42,386 nucleotides of DNA from Lentzea flava. GTDB taxonomy: Bacteria > Actinomycetota > Actinomycetes > Mycobacteriales > Pseudonocardiaceae. The DNA lies in assembly GCF_014648475.1 (NCBI RefSeq), contig NZ_BMRE01000061.1, forward strand, positions 1-42,386, written 5' to 3'. Positions within the stretch are counted from its first letter, which is position 1. Each line of letters starts with the position of its first letter. The notes under the pieces are model-generated. The model was not told the DNA's origin and made no database searches. It worked only from the letters and a program-made list of their open reading frames with translations. A program made the position numbers and the translations under genes. Shown in pieces: positions 26,278-35,081 of the stretch.

Positions 26278-29200
26278 ACTTCCTCGATCCTGGAGGACGC
26301 GCCGACCGTCATCGGAGCGTCGTTGTGCGGACTTTCCACCGGAACGAGTCCGGTTTGGACCAGCTTCACACCGCGGCGGGTCACGAGCTGGGCGCGGCCG
26401 GGCGGCAGCGTGCGCGGAGGGGCTTCACCGAGGAACTTGCCCTCCTCCTTGGGATACGAGAACAAGAGGGCCGGTGAACCGAGCTCCCAGAGCCGCCGCA
26501 TCACCGGATCCATCATGCCGCGCATGGCGTTCGCACTGCTGCGGGCGACGATGAGGTGGAATCCGATGTGGACCCCCTGAGCCAGCAGGGGAAGCAACGC
26601 GTCCAACGGCGATCCGATCGCCATACCCGTGGACAGGAGCTCGTAGTCGTCGACGACGACGAAAAGCTGCGGGCCCTCCCACCAGTCGCGGCGGCGCAGC
26701 TGCTCGGACGAGATGTCCGGGCCGGGCACGCGCTTGTGCAAGGACACGGCCGCTTTGGTGGCGAGGTCGGTCAACGCCTCGGCGCTGACCACGTGACCGA
26801 TCCTGTACTCCTCCGGGACCATGCCGTCGAGGTCGCGGCGCGAATCGGCGATGAGGATCTTCGCCTCCCCCGGCCGGAAGCCGGTCACGATCGAACGGAT
26901 CACGAGCCGCAGCGCGTTGGTCTTGCCGGTCTCGGCATCGCCCATCACGAAGAGGTGCGGAATAGCGTTGAAGTCGTGCCACACCGGGTGGAGCCGCTGC
27001 TCGTCGAGCCCGAGGCAGATCCGTGAACCACCGTCCTGAGGCTTGGGCAGGTCGACGACAGGCAGCCTGATCGGCAGCAGCCGGACACCCGGTGCGCTGC
27101 GGCCGGGCCAGAACGCCCGCACCTCCTCGACGATCGACTTGGTCGCGCTCGCGAGGTCCTCCGTGGCGGAGGACCCGTCCAGGCGCGGAAGTGCGGCGAG
27201 GAAGTGGAATCCGGAGGTGGTGAGACCGCGGCCGGGCTGGTTCGGCACGGTCGCGGCCTTGCGGCTCCCGACCTCCGACTCCATCGCGTCACCGAGCCGC
27301 AACTCGAACCTGGTGCCGAGCACGTCACGAAGCCACGGCCGAATCTCCGACCACCGGGTGGACGACACGACGAGGTGAATGCCGAACGACAGGCCACGAG
27401 CGGCGATCTCGGTCAGCTTCGTTTCCAGGTCGCCGAAGTCCTGGCGCAGCGTGAACCAGCCATCGATGATCAGGAACACCTCGCCGTGGGGATCCTCGAC
27501 GTGTCCCGCGCTGCGCGCGGCGCGGTAGCCGGCCATGGACTCGAAGCCACGCTCCGCGAACAGCGCCTCACGCATCTCCATGACCTGGACGACTTCTTCG
27601 AGCGTGCGCACCACCCGATCGCGCTCCATCCGGGTCGCGACCGAACCGACGTGCGGGAGACCGCTGATCGACATGATGCCGCCACCGCCGAAGTCGAGGC
27701 CGTAAAACTGGACCTCCTCCGGGGTGTGCGTCAGTGCGAGACCCAGCACGAGCGTGCGCAGCAGCGTCGACTTGCCGCTCATCGGAGCCCCTACGACACC
27801 GATGTGGCCGTCCGCACCAGCGAGGTCGGCGACCAGCAGTTCACGTTTCTGCTCGTACGGCAGGTCGACCACTCCGACCGGCACTCGCAGACGCCCACGC
27901 ACCGCCAGATCGTCGACACACATGCCGAGCTGCTGATGCGGTACGACGCTCGGCAGCAGCGAGTCGAGGCTCGGGGACTCCGCCAGCGGGGGCAGCCACA
28001 CCTGTCGCGCGGCGGGTCCGGCGCCGGCCAGCCGATTGATCAGGACCTCAGCGAGGCTTGGTGCGTCCTCCTCTGTCTCGCCTGTGTTCTCCTCCGGCAC
28101 CTCCTCCGCCTCCGCGGCCTCGGCCGCGCGGATCTCGTACATCCGGGGGCTCGGCTGGGTGTAGAAGGGCACGACCTCACCGGCGGTGGTGTCCTCGTCG
28201 GCTCTCGCACCGGCTTCGGGAGCGGTGGTGAGACAGGGGCCGGAGACGTAGGCGCCCTTGAACCGGACCAGCGTGCTGGTGTCGAACTTCAGATAACCGT
28301 TGCCCGGTCCGGAAGGCAGCTCGTACGCGTCCGCCACGCCGATGACGCTGCGGGACTCCATCGAGGAGAACGTTCGCAACGCGATGCGGTAGGACAGATG
28401 TCCCTCGACGCGGTGAATACGCCCCTCGTCAAGTCGCTGTGACGCCAGCAGCAGGTGCACACCGAGGCTGCGACCGAGCCTGCCGATGCTGACGAACAGC
28501 TCCATGAACTCGGGCTTGGCGCTCAGCAGCTCGGAGAACTCGTCGACGATCACCAGCAACGTCGGCAGGGGTGCCAGCTGGCCACCGGTGTTGCGTGCCT
28601 TCTCGTAGTCGAACAGCGAGGAGTAGCCGGCTTCGCGCAGGATCTCCTGACGCCGCGTCATCTCACCGGTGATCGAGTCCTGCATCCGGTCGACCAGCGG
28701 CAGCTCGTCGGCCAAGTTCGTGATCACCGCCGACGTGTGCGGCAACTTGTCCATTCCGATGAAGGTCGCGCCGCCCTTGAAGTCGACGAGAACGAAGTTG
28801 AGGATCTCCGACGAGTGGGTGGCCGCGAGGCTGCACACCAGTGTGCGAAGCAGCTCGCTCTTGCCGGAGCCCGTCGCGCCGATCAGCATGCCGTGCGGGC
28901 CCATACCGCCCTGGGCGGACTCCTTCAGGTCGATCTCGACGACCTCACCGTCCTCGGTGACACCGATCGGCACCTGGAGGCGGGACCGCTGTGCTGTCTT
29001 CTGCCGCCACTGGGCGTTGACGTCAAAGGTGTGGACGTCGCGGATGCCGAGCAACGTGGTCAGTTCGAAGTCGCTCTCGAACGGGCGGTCGGCGACGTCG
29101 ACGGTGCCGCTCGTGCGTTTCGGCGCGATCAGCCGGGCGAGTGTGTCCGCCTGGGCAACGCTGAACGTGTCCTGCGTGGCGGTGCCGGTCTCGTCGCCGA

Positions 29201-30311
29201 CCGGGTAGCTCACTTCGCCGTCTCGGCAGGTGAGCCGGAGCACCTTCACGCCACCGGCCAGCACGCCGGTGGCGTCGAGCAGCACCGTGTTGCGCAGACC
29301 GGATCCGTACAGCGGGGAGTACTCGGGAATCGTCGCGAGGTGGGCGACGACCACGATGAAGGGCTCGGCGACACCGGGCAGCACCGCTTTGTCGTGGTCG
29401 CCCCGATCGAGCACCTCCCGACCGAGCAGGTCGATCAGCTCGTCGTGGTCGCAGGTCAGCATGCGCAGCGGGCCCGCACCGTCCCGCAGCTCGGGATGTG
29501 CGGTGTGCGGCAACCACTTCACCCAGTCCCAGTCAGCCTGATTCTGCGGCGCCGTGAGCACGGCGATCCGCAGCTCGTCCGGCGCGTGGAACGTGACGAG
29601 CTGGCCGATCAGCGCGCGCAGGAGCCCGGCCGCGGCCTCCTGGTCGCCCGCGAACTCGACACTGGTGAAGCTGCGCAGGCCCACGGAGATCGGGATGCCG
29701 CTCACTGTCCGGTAGGTCTCGCTGAACCGGCGCAGCGAGATGGCCGACAGCGGTTCCAGATCCTCGATCGGCTTGGTCGAGGGCGGGAGGAAGTCCATCA
29801 CCGCCTGCTGGGTGCCCAGCCCGATCCGGACACGGGCGAAGTCGTCGTGGCTGCCGCGTCGCTCCCACAGCCGTGGACCGGACGCGATCGACCACAGCCA
29901 CGACGGGTCAGGGTTGTTCCACACCACGGCCGCGCGTTGCGCGTTGTTCGTCTCCCTCGCCCGGCGCCGCAACTGCCCGATGTAGCGAAGGTAGTCGCGG
30001 CGCTCCGCGTTGAGCTTGCGCTTGCGCTCGCCCGCGTTGCGGAACAGCTGGTTGATGGCCATCGCCATCATGCCGATCGCCATGGTGCCGGCCATGATGA
30101 ACACGAACGGCGACGCGCCGGCCGAGCCCATCGACGAGAAGATGAGGATCATGGCGACCGGCCCGATCGCCATCGGCAGGAACATCAGCACGGAGCTGAA
30201 GTCGTGGACCGCCGGTTCCGGCATGACCGGCGGTTCCTGCAGTTCTTCCTCACCCTCCGGCAGCGCGGGCCCCTCGATGCGAGGCCCGCGCTTGACGGTG
30301 ATGGTGCTCAT
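26274..30311 (-). CDS. eccC: type VII secretion ATPase EccC (fused EccCa-EccCb)
   Basis: The 1345-residue FtsK/SpoIIIE-type motor drives T7SS export. Two transmembrane helices (about 41-62 and 66-90) precede a DUF-like stalk and three ATPase modules. Module 1 has Walker A GATGSGKS (478-485) and Walker B LLVIVDE (585-591), fully conserved. Module 2 has GAPMSGKS (841-848), but its Walker B is VFLIIDG (D950 then Gly, no catalytic Glu). Module 3 has GDAETGKT (1124-1131) and LFVVVDD. EccC with an active first domain and degenerate later domains is known from actinobacterial ESX systems. It overlaps neighbours by four bases at both ends. ESX-1 splits this protein; here it is one chain. Confidence 0.96.
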   Translation of the reverse strand: MSTITVKRGPRIEGPALPEGEEELQEPPVMPEPAVHDFSSVLMFLPMAIGPVAMILIFSSMGSAGASPFVFIMAGTMAIGMMAMAINQLFRNAGERKRKLNAERRDYLRYIGQLRRRARETNNAQRAAVVWNNPDPSWLWSIASGPRLWERRGSHDDFARVRIGLGTQQAVMDFLPPSTKPIEDLEPLSAISLRRFSETYRTVSGIPISVGLRSFTSVEFAGDQEAAAGLLRALIGQLVTFHAPDELRIAVLTAPQNQADWDWVKWLPHTAHPELRDGAGPLRMLTCDHDELIDLLGREVLDRGDHDKAVLPGVAEPFIVVVAHLATIPEYSPLYGSGLRNTVLLDATGVLAGGVKVLRLTCRDGEVSYPVGDETGTATQDTFSVAQADTLARLIAPKRTSGTVDVADRPFESDFELTTLLGIRDVHTFDVNAQWRQKTAQRSRLQVPIGVTEDGEVVEIDLKESAQGGMGPHGMLIGATGSGKSELLRTLVCSLAATHSSEILNFVLVDFKGGATFIGMDKLPHTSAVITNLADELPLVDRMQDSITGEMTRRQEILREAGYSSLFDYEKARNTGGQLAPLPTLLVIVDEFSELLSAKPEFMELFVSIGRLGRSLGVHLLLASQRLDEGRIHRVEGHLSYRIALRTFSSMESRSVIGVADAYELPSGPGNGYLKFDTSTLVRFKGAYVSGPCLTTAPEAGARADEDTTAGEVVPFYTQPSPRMYEIRAAEAAEAEEVPEENTGETEEDAPSLAEVLINRLAGAGPAARQVWLPPLAESPSLDSLLPSVVPHQQLGMCVDDLAVRGRLRVPVGVVDLPYEQKRELLVADLAGADGHIGVVGAPMSGKSTLLRTLVLGLALTHTPEEVQFYGLDFGGGGIMSISGLPHVGSVATRMERDRVVRTLEEVVQVMEMREALFAERGFESMAGYRAARSAGHVEDPHGEVFLIIDGWFTLRQDFGDLETKLTEIAARGLSFGIHLVVSSTRWSEIRPWLRDVLGTRFELRLGDAMESEVGSRKAATVPNQPGRGLTTSGFHFLAALPRLDGSSATEDLASATKSIVEEVRAFWPGRSAPGVRLLPIRLPVVDLPKPQDGGSRICLGLDEQRLHPVWHDFNAIPHLFVMGDAETGKTNALRLVIRSIVTGFRPGEAKILIADSRRDLDGMVPEEYRIGHVVSAEALTDLATKAAVSLHKRVPGPDISSEQLRRRDWWEGPQLFVVVDDYELLSTGMAIGSPLDALLPLLAQGVHIGFHLIVARSSANAMRGMMDPVMRRLWELGSPALLFSYPKEEGKFLGEAPPRTLPPGRAQLVTRRGVKLVQTGLVPVESPHNDAPMTVGASSRIEEV

Positions 30312-33226
30312 TCGATCACTCCTGGTGACGCCTTCGGCATCGAGTCGCCACCCCAGGCCTTCTCGTCCTGCTTGAGCAGATCAGCCGACGTGCGCTCGTC
30401 CTGCTCCTCCTCGGACTCGTCGGTCTCCTCAGCCGGCTCGGTCTCCTCCGGTGCGTCCAGACCCGAGCTGGACAGCTCCGTCACTGGTGGCTGGAACCGC
30501 GGTACGAAGTCCGAGATGTCCACGGCCGCGACCGCCGACGCGCCGTCGGGCCGGACGACACCAGTCCTGCCAGCGGTGTGGCCCCAGCCGGTCGTCTCGC
30601 GAAGCGTGTAGTCCGGAGTCTCCGGCTCCTCGTCCCGGTCATCCTCCGACCGGGACGATGTGAGCAGCCAGGGAAGCCCTGCCGAGGCACCGGCGTCCCA
30701 CGCGCTGAAGTCCTCGTTGCCGTCGTCAGGCGTCACCACGGCGACGCGGTCGTCCTCGGCCACCAGGGGAACCACGTCCGCCACGGCGCCGGGAAGGTTG
30801 CCACCGCTCGTGGCCGGCGCCTGCGCGCCGAGACCGGACGGCGCACCAGCCGCTCCCTCGCGCCGCTTCTCGCCCGGCCCGCTCGGAGCCGGGTGGACCA
30901 CCGGGATGGAGGGCACCGGCTGCGCGCCGGTGGCCTGGACCCGTTCTTCGCGAGTGGCAGGCGGAGCTTCGACGCCGCCTGGATCACCGAGCCCGGCGAC
31001 CTCCACGCCTTCCCACGCCTCGGCTCCACCGGCCACCAGGCCAGAAGCGTCCGAGCGCTCAGGTGCGTTGGCGCCGTTACCCGCGGCCGGGGCAAACGGC
31101 ACACCCGGCATCATCGGCACGCCGGACGTCGCCACCTGATCGCCGCTCGAAGGCTCCCAGTCCTGAGCCGCCAGCCCGGGAACGGTGCCACCGCTGGGGT
31201 CGCCAAGCCCCGGAGCGTCCACACCCTCCCACGGCTCGGTCTCACCACCGATCAACCCGGACGCATCCGACCGCTCCGACCCACCAGCACCATTACCCGC
31301 GGCCGGAGAAAACGGCGGCGCCCCAGGAGGAACCATCGGCATACCACCCATACCAGGCACACCGACCCCACCCGGACCAGAAGCCGCCCACGTCTCGGCG
31401 GACTGTTGAGGAACGGTGCCGCCGCTGGGCTCGCCAAGCCCCGGAGCGTCCACACCCTCCCACGGCTCGGTCTCACCACCGATCAACCCGGACGCATCCG
31501 ACCGCTCCGACCCACCAGCACCATTACCCGCGGCCGGAGAAAACGGCGGCGCCCCAGGAGGAACCATCGGCATACCACCCATACCAGGCACACCGACCCC
31601 ACCCGGACCAGAAGCCGCCCACTCGTTCGGCTTCTGCGAGGGCGCCGTCCCCTCGCCGGGCTTCTGCGATGGATCGCCCAGTCCTGGAATGTCCGCGCCT
31701 TCCCATGCCCCAGTACCGCCGCTCACCAGACCCGAAGCGTCCGATCGCTCAGCGGCGTTCGCGCCGTTGCCCGCGCCAGGTGCGAACGGCATGCCCGGCG
31801 GCATGCCGCCGGGCATGCCGATCCCGTTCCGGTCGCTGTTGCCGGCATTGCCCGCGCCCTGCCCGGCCGCCCAGTTGTTCGGATCGGGGACGCTGACACC
31901 CGTAAACTGTCCGGGTTTGAACGGCGTCGACAGGTCCGGCGCCCCTGGAGTGAACTCGCCAGGAGTGAACTCGCCAGGCGAACTCGACCCACCGGCCCCG
32001 TTGGAATTGCTCCTGCCCGTCGTGGGCGGCGGCGTGATCGGCCCGAAGGAAGCGGGAGGCGGCACGAAAGCAGTCCCACCGCCGTCGGGCAACCTGGAGC
32101 CGCCTGGATCAGTGCCCCCAGTGAAGTCATTGGGGTTGAACGCTGACTGACCGGAGCCGCCGCCAGGATCGAAAGAGGTGCCCGGCGGGGGCTGGATCGA
32201 AGCATTTCCCGGCGTGAACGCGCCAGGGTCGAACGCACCGGGGCCGCTTCCGCCACCGTCGAACTGACGAGGACCAGGATTCCCGGCGTCGAACTTGCCG
32301 GGATCGAACTTGCCCGGATCGAAGCTTGGGGGGATGTAGTTGCTTCCCTGGCCGCCAGGAGGCGGCACAGAGCCACCGGGAGGCGGCGGAGGGATCTCGA
32401 TCGGCGGAGGCGGAGTGTAGGGAGGAGGAGGCGGCACAGAGCTACCGGGGCCGGGCGGCGGAATGTAGTTGCTCGGGTCGACATTCGGGCCCCCTTGGGA
32501 AGTGAACGGGTCCGGGGTCGGCACCGGCGTCAGGTCGGTGCTGTACTGCTGCGACTTGTACTCGGTAGCCAGCGTCTTCAGCACCGTCCGCATGTCGCGG
32601 TCAAGCAGCTTGACGATCTCCGGGTACTTGCTTACGTGAATGGTGTTGCCTTGGGTTTCGTTCTCGATGACGATGTCTTCGCCTTTGATGGCTGCGATGC
32701 GAAGCGCTTCGTTCGCGTAAAAGGCGTCGATGTCATGAACAGCTTTGATCGCCCAGGCGAGGTAGTTGCCCGCAGTCCACAACTGCTCAGGCACGGGATT
32801 CTGGGCGGCAATGCCGCCACCGATCTGCTCGGCGTGGTTGTGGAAGGCCTTGGCGAACTGCTTCATCCACTCGCGGTACGCTGTGGCAGCCTCACCCTGC
32901 CAAGGTCCGTGCTCTCCGGCCAGGGCCTCGATCTGGTTGGTGATGCTCTGGTTCACCTTCTCCAGGATTTCCTGAGCCTGACGGAAGGACAACGCGGCGT
33001 TCCACAGCGTCGATGGATCCGATGGCTTCTGCTTGCCGTCAAAAACGTGCTGACGCTCCAGACCACCAGCCGCGCCCACGCCGGTGATGGCGGTCATGAT
33101 GTATTTCCAGTTCCAGTTGTCGTAGTCATCCCTACTCGTCCCTGATCCGTCACCTTTGGCGACGTGAACCCCGTCGTCCCGAGCGACGATGTCCCCTTTG
33201 TCCGACGAGGACGCTGGCGTGGTCAT
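30308..33226 (-). CDS. large WXG/PPE-like Pro/Gly-rich T7SS-associated protein with a 77-aa repeat array
   Basis: The 972-residue protein starts at ATG 33226 and overlaps eccC by four bases. Residues ~70-240 are helical and carry a WXG-type turn (GPWQGEAATAYREWMKQF), as in WXG100/PPE-like substrates. Residues ~240-460 are Pro/Gly-rich with FDPGKF/FTPGEF-type motifs. Residues ~460-755 hold four copies of a 75-77-residue unit around FAPGAGNGANAAERSDASGL, with W-EGV and PGLGDPS. The C-terminus is acidic (EETEPAEETDESEEEQDE) and ends ADLLKQDEKAWGG...PGVIE, a tail I have seen in actinobacterial T7SS-locus proteins. It is likely a secreted or cell-surface substrate, or a chaperone-bound partner of EccC. 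It has no Sec signal or membrane span. Confidence 0.85.
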   Translation of the reverse strand: MTTPASSSDKGDIVARDDGVHVAKGDGSGTSRDDYDNWNWKYIMTAITGVGAAGGLERQHVFDGKQKPSDPSTLWNAALSFRQAQEILEKVNQSITNQIEALAGEHGPWQGEAATAYREWMKQFAKAFHNHAEQIGGGIAAQNPVPEQLWTAGNYLAWAIKAVHDIDAFYANEALRIAAIKGEDIVIENETQGNTIHVSKYPEIVKLLDRDMRTVLKTLATEYKSQQYSTDLTPVPTPDPFTSQGGPNVDPSNYIPPPGPGSSVPPPPPYTPPPPIEIPPPPPGGSVPPPGGQGSNYIPPSFDPGKFDPGKFDAGNPGPRQFDGGGSGPGAFDPGAFTPGNASIQPPPGTSFDPGGGSGQSAFNPNDFTGGTDPGGSRLPDGGGTAFVPPPASFGPITPPPTTGRSNSNGAGGSSSPGEFTPGEFTPGAPDLSTPFKPGQFTGVSVPDPNNWAAGQGAGNAGNSDRNGIGMPGGMPPGMPFAPGAGNGANAAERSDASGLVSGGTGAWEGADIPGLGDPSQKPGEGTAPSQKPNEWAASGPGGVGVPGMGGMPMVPPGAPPFSPAAGNGAGGSERSDASGLIGGETEPWEGVDAPGLGEPSGGTVPQQSAETWAASGPGGVGVPGMGGMPMVPPGAPPFSPAAGNGAGGSERSDASGLIGGETEPWEGVDAPGLGDPSGGTVPGLAAQDWEPSSGDQVATSGVPMMPGVPFAPAAGNGANAPERSDASGLVAGGAEAWEGVEVAGLGDPGGVEAPPATREERVQATGAQPVPSIPVVHPAPSGPGEKRREGAAGAPSGLGAQAPATSGGNLPGAVADVVPLVAEDDRVAVVTPDDGNEDFSAWDAGASAGLPWLLTSSRSEDDRDEEPETPDYTLRETTGWGHTAGRTGVVRPDGASAVAAVDISDFVPRFQPPVTELSSSGLDAPEETEPAEETDESEEEQDERTSADLLKQDEKAWGGDSMPKASPGVIE
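31200..31391 (-). repeat. 231-bp-period tandem repeat, copy A
   Basis: By eye this block is identical for about 190 bases to 31431-31622. The 231-base spacing is exactly 77 codons, so the array keeps frame in the gene at 30308-33226. Diverged copies flank it on both sides. Confidence 0.85.
31431..31622 (-). repeat. 231-bp-period tandem repeat, copy B
   Basis: Identical by eye to 31200-31391. The near absence of synonymous changes implies recent duplication or gene conversion. Confidence 0.85.
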
Positions 33227-33311
33227 GGTGAGACGCCTTCACGTGACGCGCGGGACCACTGCCCGCGAAAACCGGTGATGAGCAGCGACGACAGAGGTTG
33301 TCGTGCTGAGG

Positions 33312-33890
33312 TCAGATGGTTGCCCGGCCGACGGCCTTGCCGAGGTACACTTTGCCGTTCTCGAGATACTCACCGAGCTTCTGCCCCGTCACGGCGTTCA
33401 ACTCCTCTGCGGTGGTATACGCCGCAGCGAGACTCTCCGTCTCCGTCGTCACCGCCGTGATCGCTTTGATGGCATCGTCGAGGAACTTGGAAGTGGTCTG
33501 TTTGATCGTCTGCGTCTTGTCGCCACCTTCGACTTTCGAAACCCTCAGGTCCCAAGCATCGAAGAAGACACCAGGATGGATCTCGACCGAATCAACCTGC
33601 TCTTTCGCATGCTTCAGCGCCGGAAGCCACCAACGGAGATTCTCCGCAAAAACCTTCAACGCCTCCGTGCTGACCCGCACCCTGCCACCGGACTGTTGAC
33701 CGTTGGCCGGCACATCAGGCGGCGGAAAGCCCCTGGTCAACACACCAGGAGCAGGGAACTCCACCTTGTCGAGCCCCTCAGGCGAACCACCACCCCATTC
33801 TTCGGGATTACTCTTGGCATAATCGTATTTTTCCATCCGGTTCGGATCCGGGATTGGGTCTCCACTTTCTTCTTTCGCCCTATTCCCCAT
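33312..33890 (-). CDS. T7SS-associated helical protein (192 aa)
   Basis: ATG 33890 has AAAGGA about nine bases upstream. The N-terminal ~65 residues are polar and Pro-rich (SGDPIPDPNRMEKYDY, EFPAPGVLTRGFPPPD). The rest is predicted helical: STEALKVFAENLRWWLPALK, HAKEQVDSVEIHPGVFFDAW, then KFLDDAIKAITAVTTETESL and YTTAEELNAVTGQKLGEYLE. YTTAE fits the YxxxD/E T7SS export signal placed after a helical hairpin. There is no canonical WXG, though WWLP occupies a similar place. I infer an atypical WXG100/ESAT-6-like substrate or partner. It lies between the Esx-type genes and the large Pro-rich protein in the same operon. Confidence 0.75.
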   Translation of the reverse strand: MGNRAKEESGDPIPDPNRMEKYDYAKSNPEEWGGGSPEGLDKVEFPAPGVLTRGFPPPDVPANGQQSGGRVRVSTEALKVFAENLRWWLPALKHAKEQVDSVEIHPGVFFDAWDLRVSKVEGGDKTQTIKQTTSKFLDDAIKAITAVTTETESLAAAYTTAEELNAVTGQKLGEYLENGKVYLGKAVGRATI

Positions 33891-33973
33891 TGTCGCGTCC
33901 TTTCATCTCCAGAAATGGGATCGAGGAACGGTGTCGCCGAGATCGACCGCGCCCCCCCGGCGACACCGGCTCG

Positions 33974-34276
33974 TCACTTCACGCCGTACCCACCCCAGGC
34001 GTTGATGCCGGTGTGCTCGACCTGCAGGTAGCCGTTCGTGATCTGCTGCAGAGCAACCTCGGTCCTGTGGAGTTTCTCCGGCATGCGCTGCGCGGCGGCA
34101 TCCCACTCCTTCTTGGCCTGCATGTACTGGTCTTTGGCGGCACCCTGCCAGTCCTGCAGGGTGGCCATGACCTTCTGGTGCATCGCTTCCAGCTCGCTGT
34201 GCAGCTTCTTGGTGACCAACGCCATCTGGTCGCGAACCGAATCGGCCATCCTGGGGTCGAACGTATAAGTAGGCAC
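33974..34276 (-). CDS. WXG100-family protein (EsxA-like, 100 aa)
   Basis: I chose GTG 34276 because AGAGGAAA lies about seven bases upstream and the product then has the standard length of 100 residues; longer in-frame starts overlap the neighbouring esx gene. Helix 1 (MADSVRDQMALVTKKLHSEL) is followed by the turn QDWQGAAKDQY containing W-x-G, then helix 2 (KKEWDAAAQRMPEKLHRTEV). Near the end GYLQVEHTGI contains YLQVE, matching the YxxxD/E export signal. It is probably secreted as a heterodimer with the upstream-encoded WXG100 partner. Confidence 0.9.
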   Translation of the reverse strand: MPTYTFDPRMADSVRDQMALVTKKLHSELEAMHQKVMATLQDWQGAAKDQYMQAKKEWDAAAQRMPEKLHRTEVALQQITNGYLQVEHTGINAWGGYGVK

Positions 34277-34320
34277 GCGTTTTCCTCTCAACAGCTCATT
34301 CAGGGCGGAAATGGTTTGAC

Positions 34321-34665
34321 TCAGAGACCGCTCAGACCCGGGCCGGTCGCGATGCTGGCAGCAATCTGGTTGTTGGACTCTTCCCCGGAGACGATGACCT
34401 TCTGGTTGCCCTGCATGATGACGATCATCTCGGTGAGCTTGTCCATGATGACCTTGCACTCGCTCATCCAGTCCTGCACCGCGGCGTCGAAGGCCATGGA
34501 CGCTTGACCGGTCCACGTGGCCTTCAGCGCCGCGAGACCGTCGCCGACAGACTGAAGGGCACCCTTGGCCGTGCTCGCCGTCTCGGTGAGGAAACCTGCA
34601 GCCTTGTGCATTCCTTCAGCAGTGGTTGACACTGCCCCAGGGTTAACGGTGGTGGGCTCTGCCAT
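34321..34665 (-). CDS. WXG100-family protein (EsxB-like, 114 aa), first gene of the T7SS operon
   Basis: ATG 34665 has AGGGAG six bases upstream. The product is a helical hairpin: AEGMHKAAGFLTETASTAKG and a central KATWTGQASMAFDAAVQDWM with the W-T-G turn, then KVIMDKLTEMIVIMQGNQKV. No YxxxD/E is present because the protein lacks Tyr, so the partner at 33974 would supply the export signal. It has a single Cys in the second helix. It opens the leftward operon; the upstream 395 bases should hold the main promoter. Confidence 0.9.
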   Translation of the reverse strand: MAEPTTVNPGAVSTTAEGMHKAAGFLTETASTAKGALQSVGDGLAALKATWTGQASMAFDAAVQDWMSECKVIMDKLTEMIVIMQGNQKVIVSGEESNNQIAASIATGPGLSGL

Positions 34666-35060
34666 TGAAGACTCCCTTGTGAACGGCTACTGGTTGCCGG
34701 GCGAACGGAACTCGCGAAAGCAAGATCCCGTCAGAGCACCAGACTGCTACGAACGGCCCGGTACGAGCAGCAAGAAGAGCCGACTTCTTCCCTTTCGAAC
34801 CCCACCGGCGGCACGTCCGCCCCGCCGATGGAAACGACAGGCCGCCTCGGAACCAGTTGAGACAAAAGGTTTGGCACAAAAAGTCGACCTGGAGCCTCAT
34901 CCACCCCGAACCGGGCCAGCCGGAACGACGAACAGGGCAGAAAGTGCGCTCTCCGCACTGTTCGAACAGAACACCAGCCGACGCGGGCGTCAGGACTGGG
35001 CCGCACTGGGCCATCCAGTGGTGACCACGCTAACAATCGTTCACCGATCAGGCCGACGAC
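34666..35060. other. intergenic region, likely T7SS operon promoter
   Basis: There is no convincing gene in 395 bases; short open frames have poor composition. The region separates the regulator's stop (35082) from the first esx start and should hold the operon promoter. I could not fix -35/-10 boxes with confidence. Confidence 0.45.
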
Positions 35061-35078
35061 GTTGTTCGGCCGAACAAC
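35061..35078. promoter_or_regulatory. 18-bp perfect palindrome, candidate operator or short terminator
   Basis: GTTGTTCGGCCGAACAAC is perfectly symmetric. It lies three bases beyond the stop of the regulator gene and about 400 bases upstream of the T7SS operon. With no loop it would make a poor hairpin, so a protein-binding site is at least as likely. Confidence 0.5.
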
Positions 35079-35081
35079 TTT

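Noticed and set aside
28455..30611. A 718-codon plus-strand frame opposite eccC.
   Set aside because: It lies across conserved EccC motifs on the minus strand and has no recognisable domain.
31200..31622. Possible CRISPR array suggested by the regular repeats.
   Set aside because: Units are 231 bp, multiples of three, without unique spacers, and lie within one coding frame.
30578..32146. A 522-codon plus-strand frame with His/Thr/Arg repeats opposite the Pro-rich gene.
   Set aside because: The repeats are only the antisense image of the 231-bp array. The minus frame has the WXG turn, a start and operon spacing.
34666..35014. Open frames of about 100-120 codons in the T7SS upstream region.
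   Set aside because: Cys/Arg/Ser-rich translations without start signals. The region behaves as a promoter region, and frames of this size occur by chance at this GC content.
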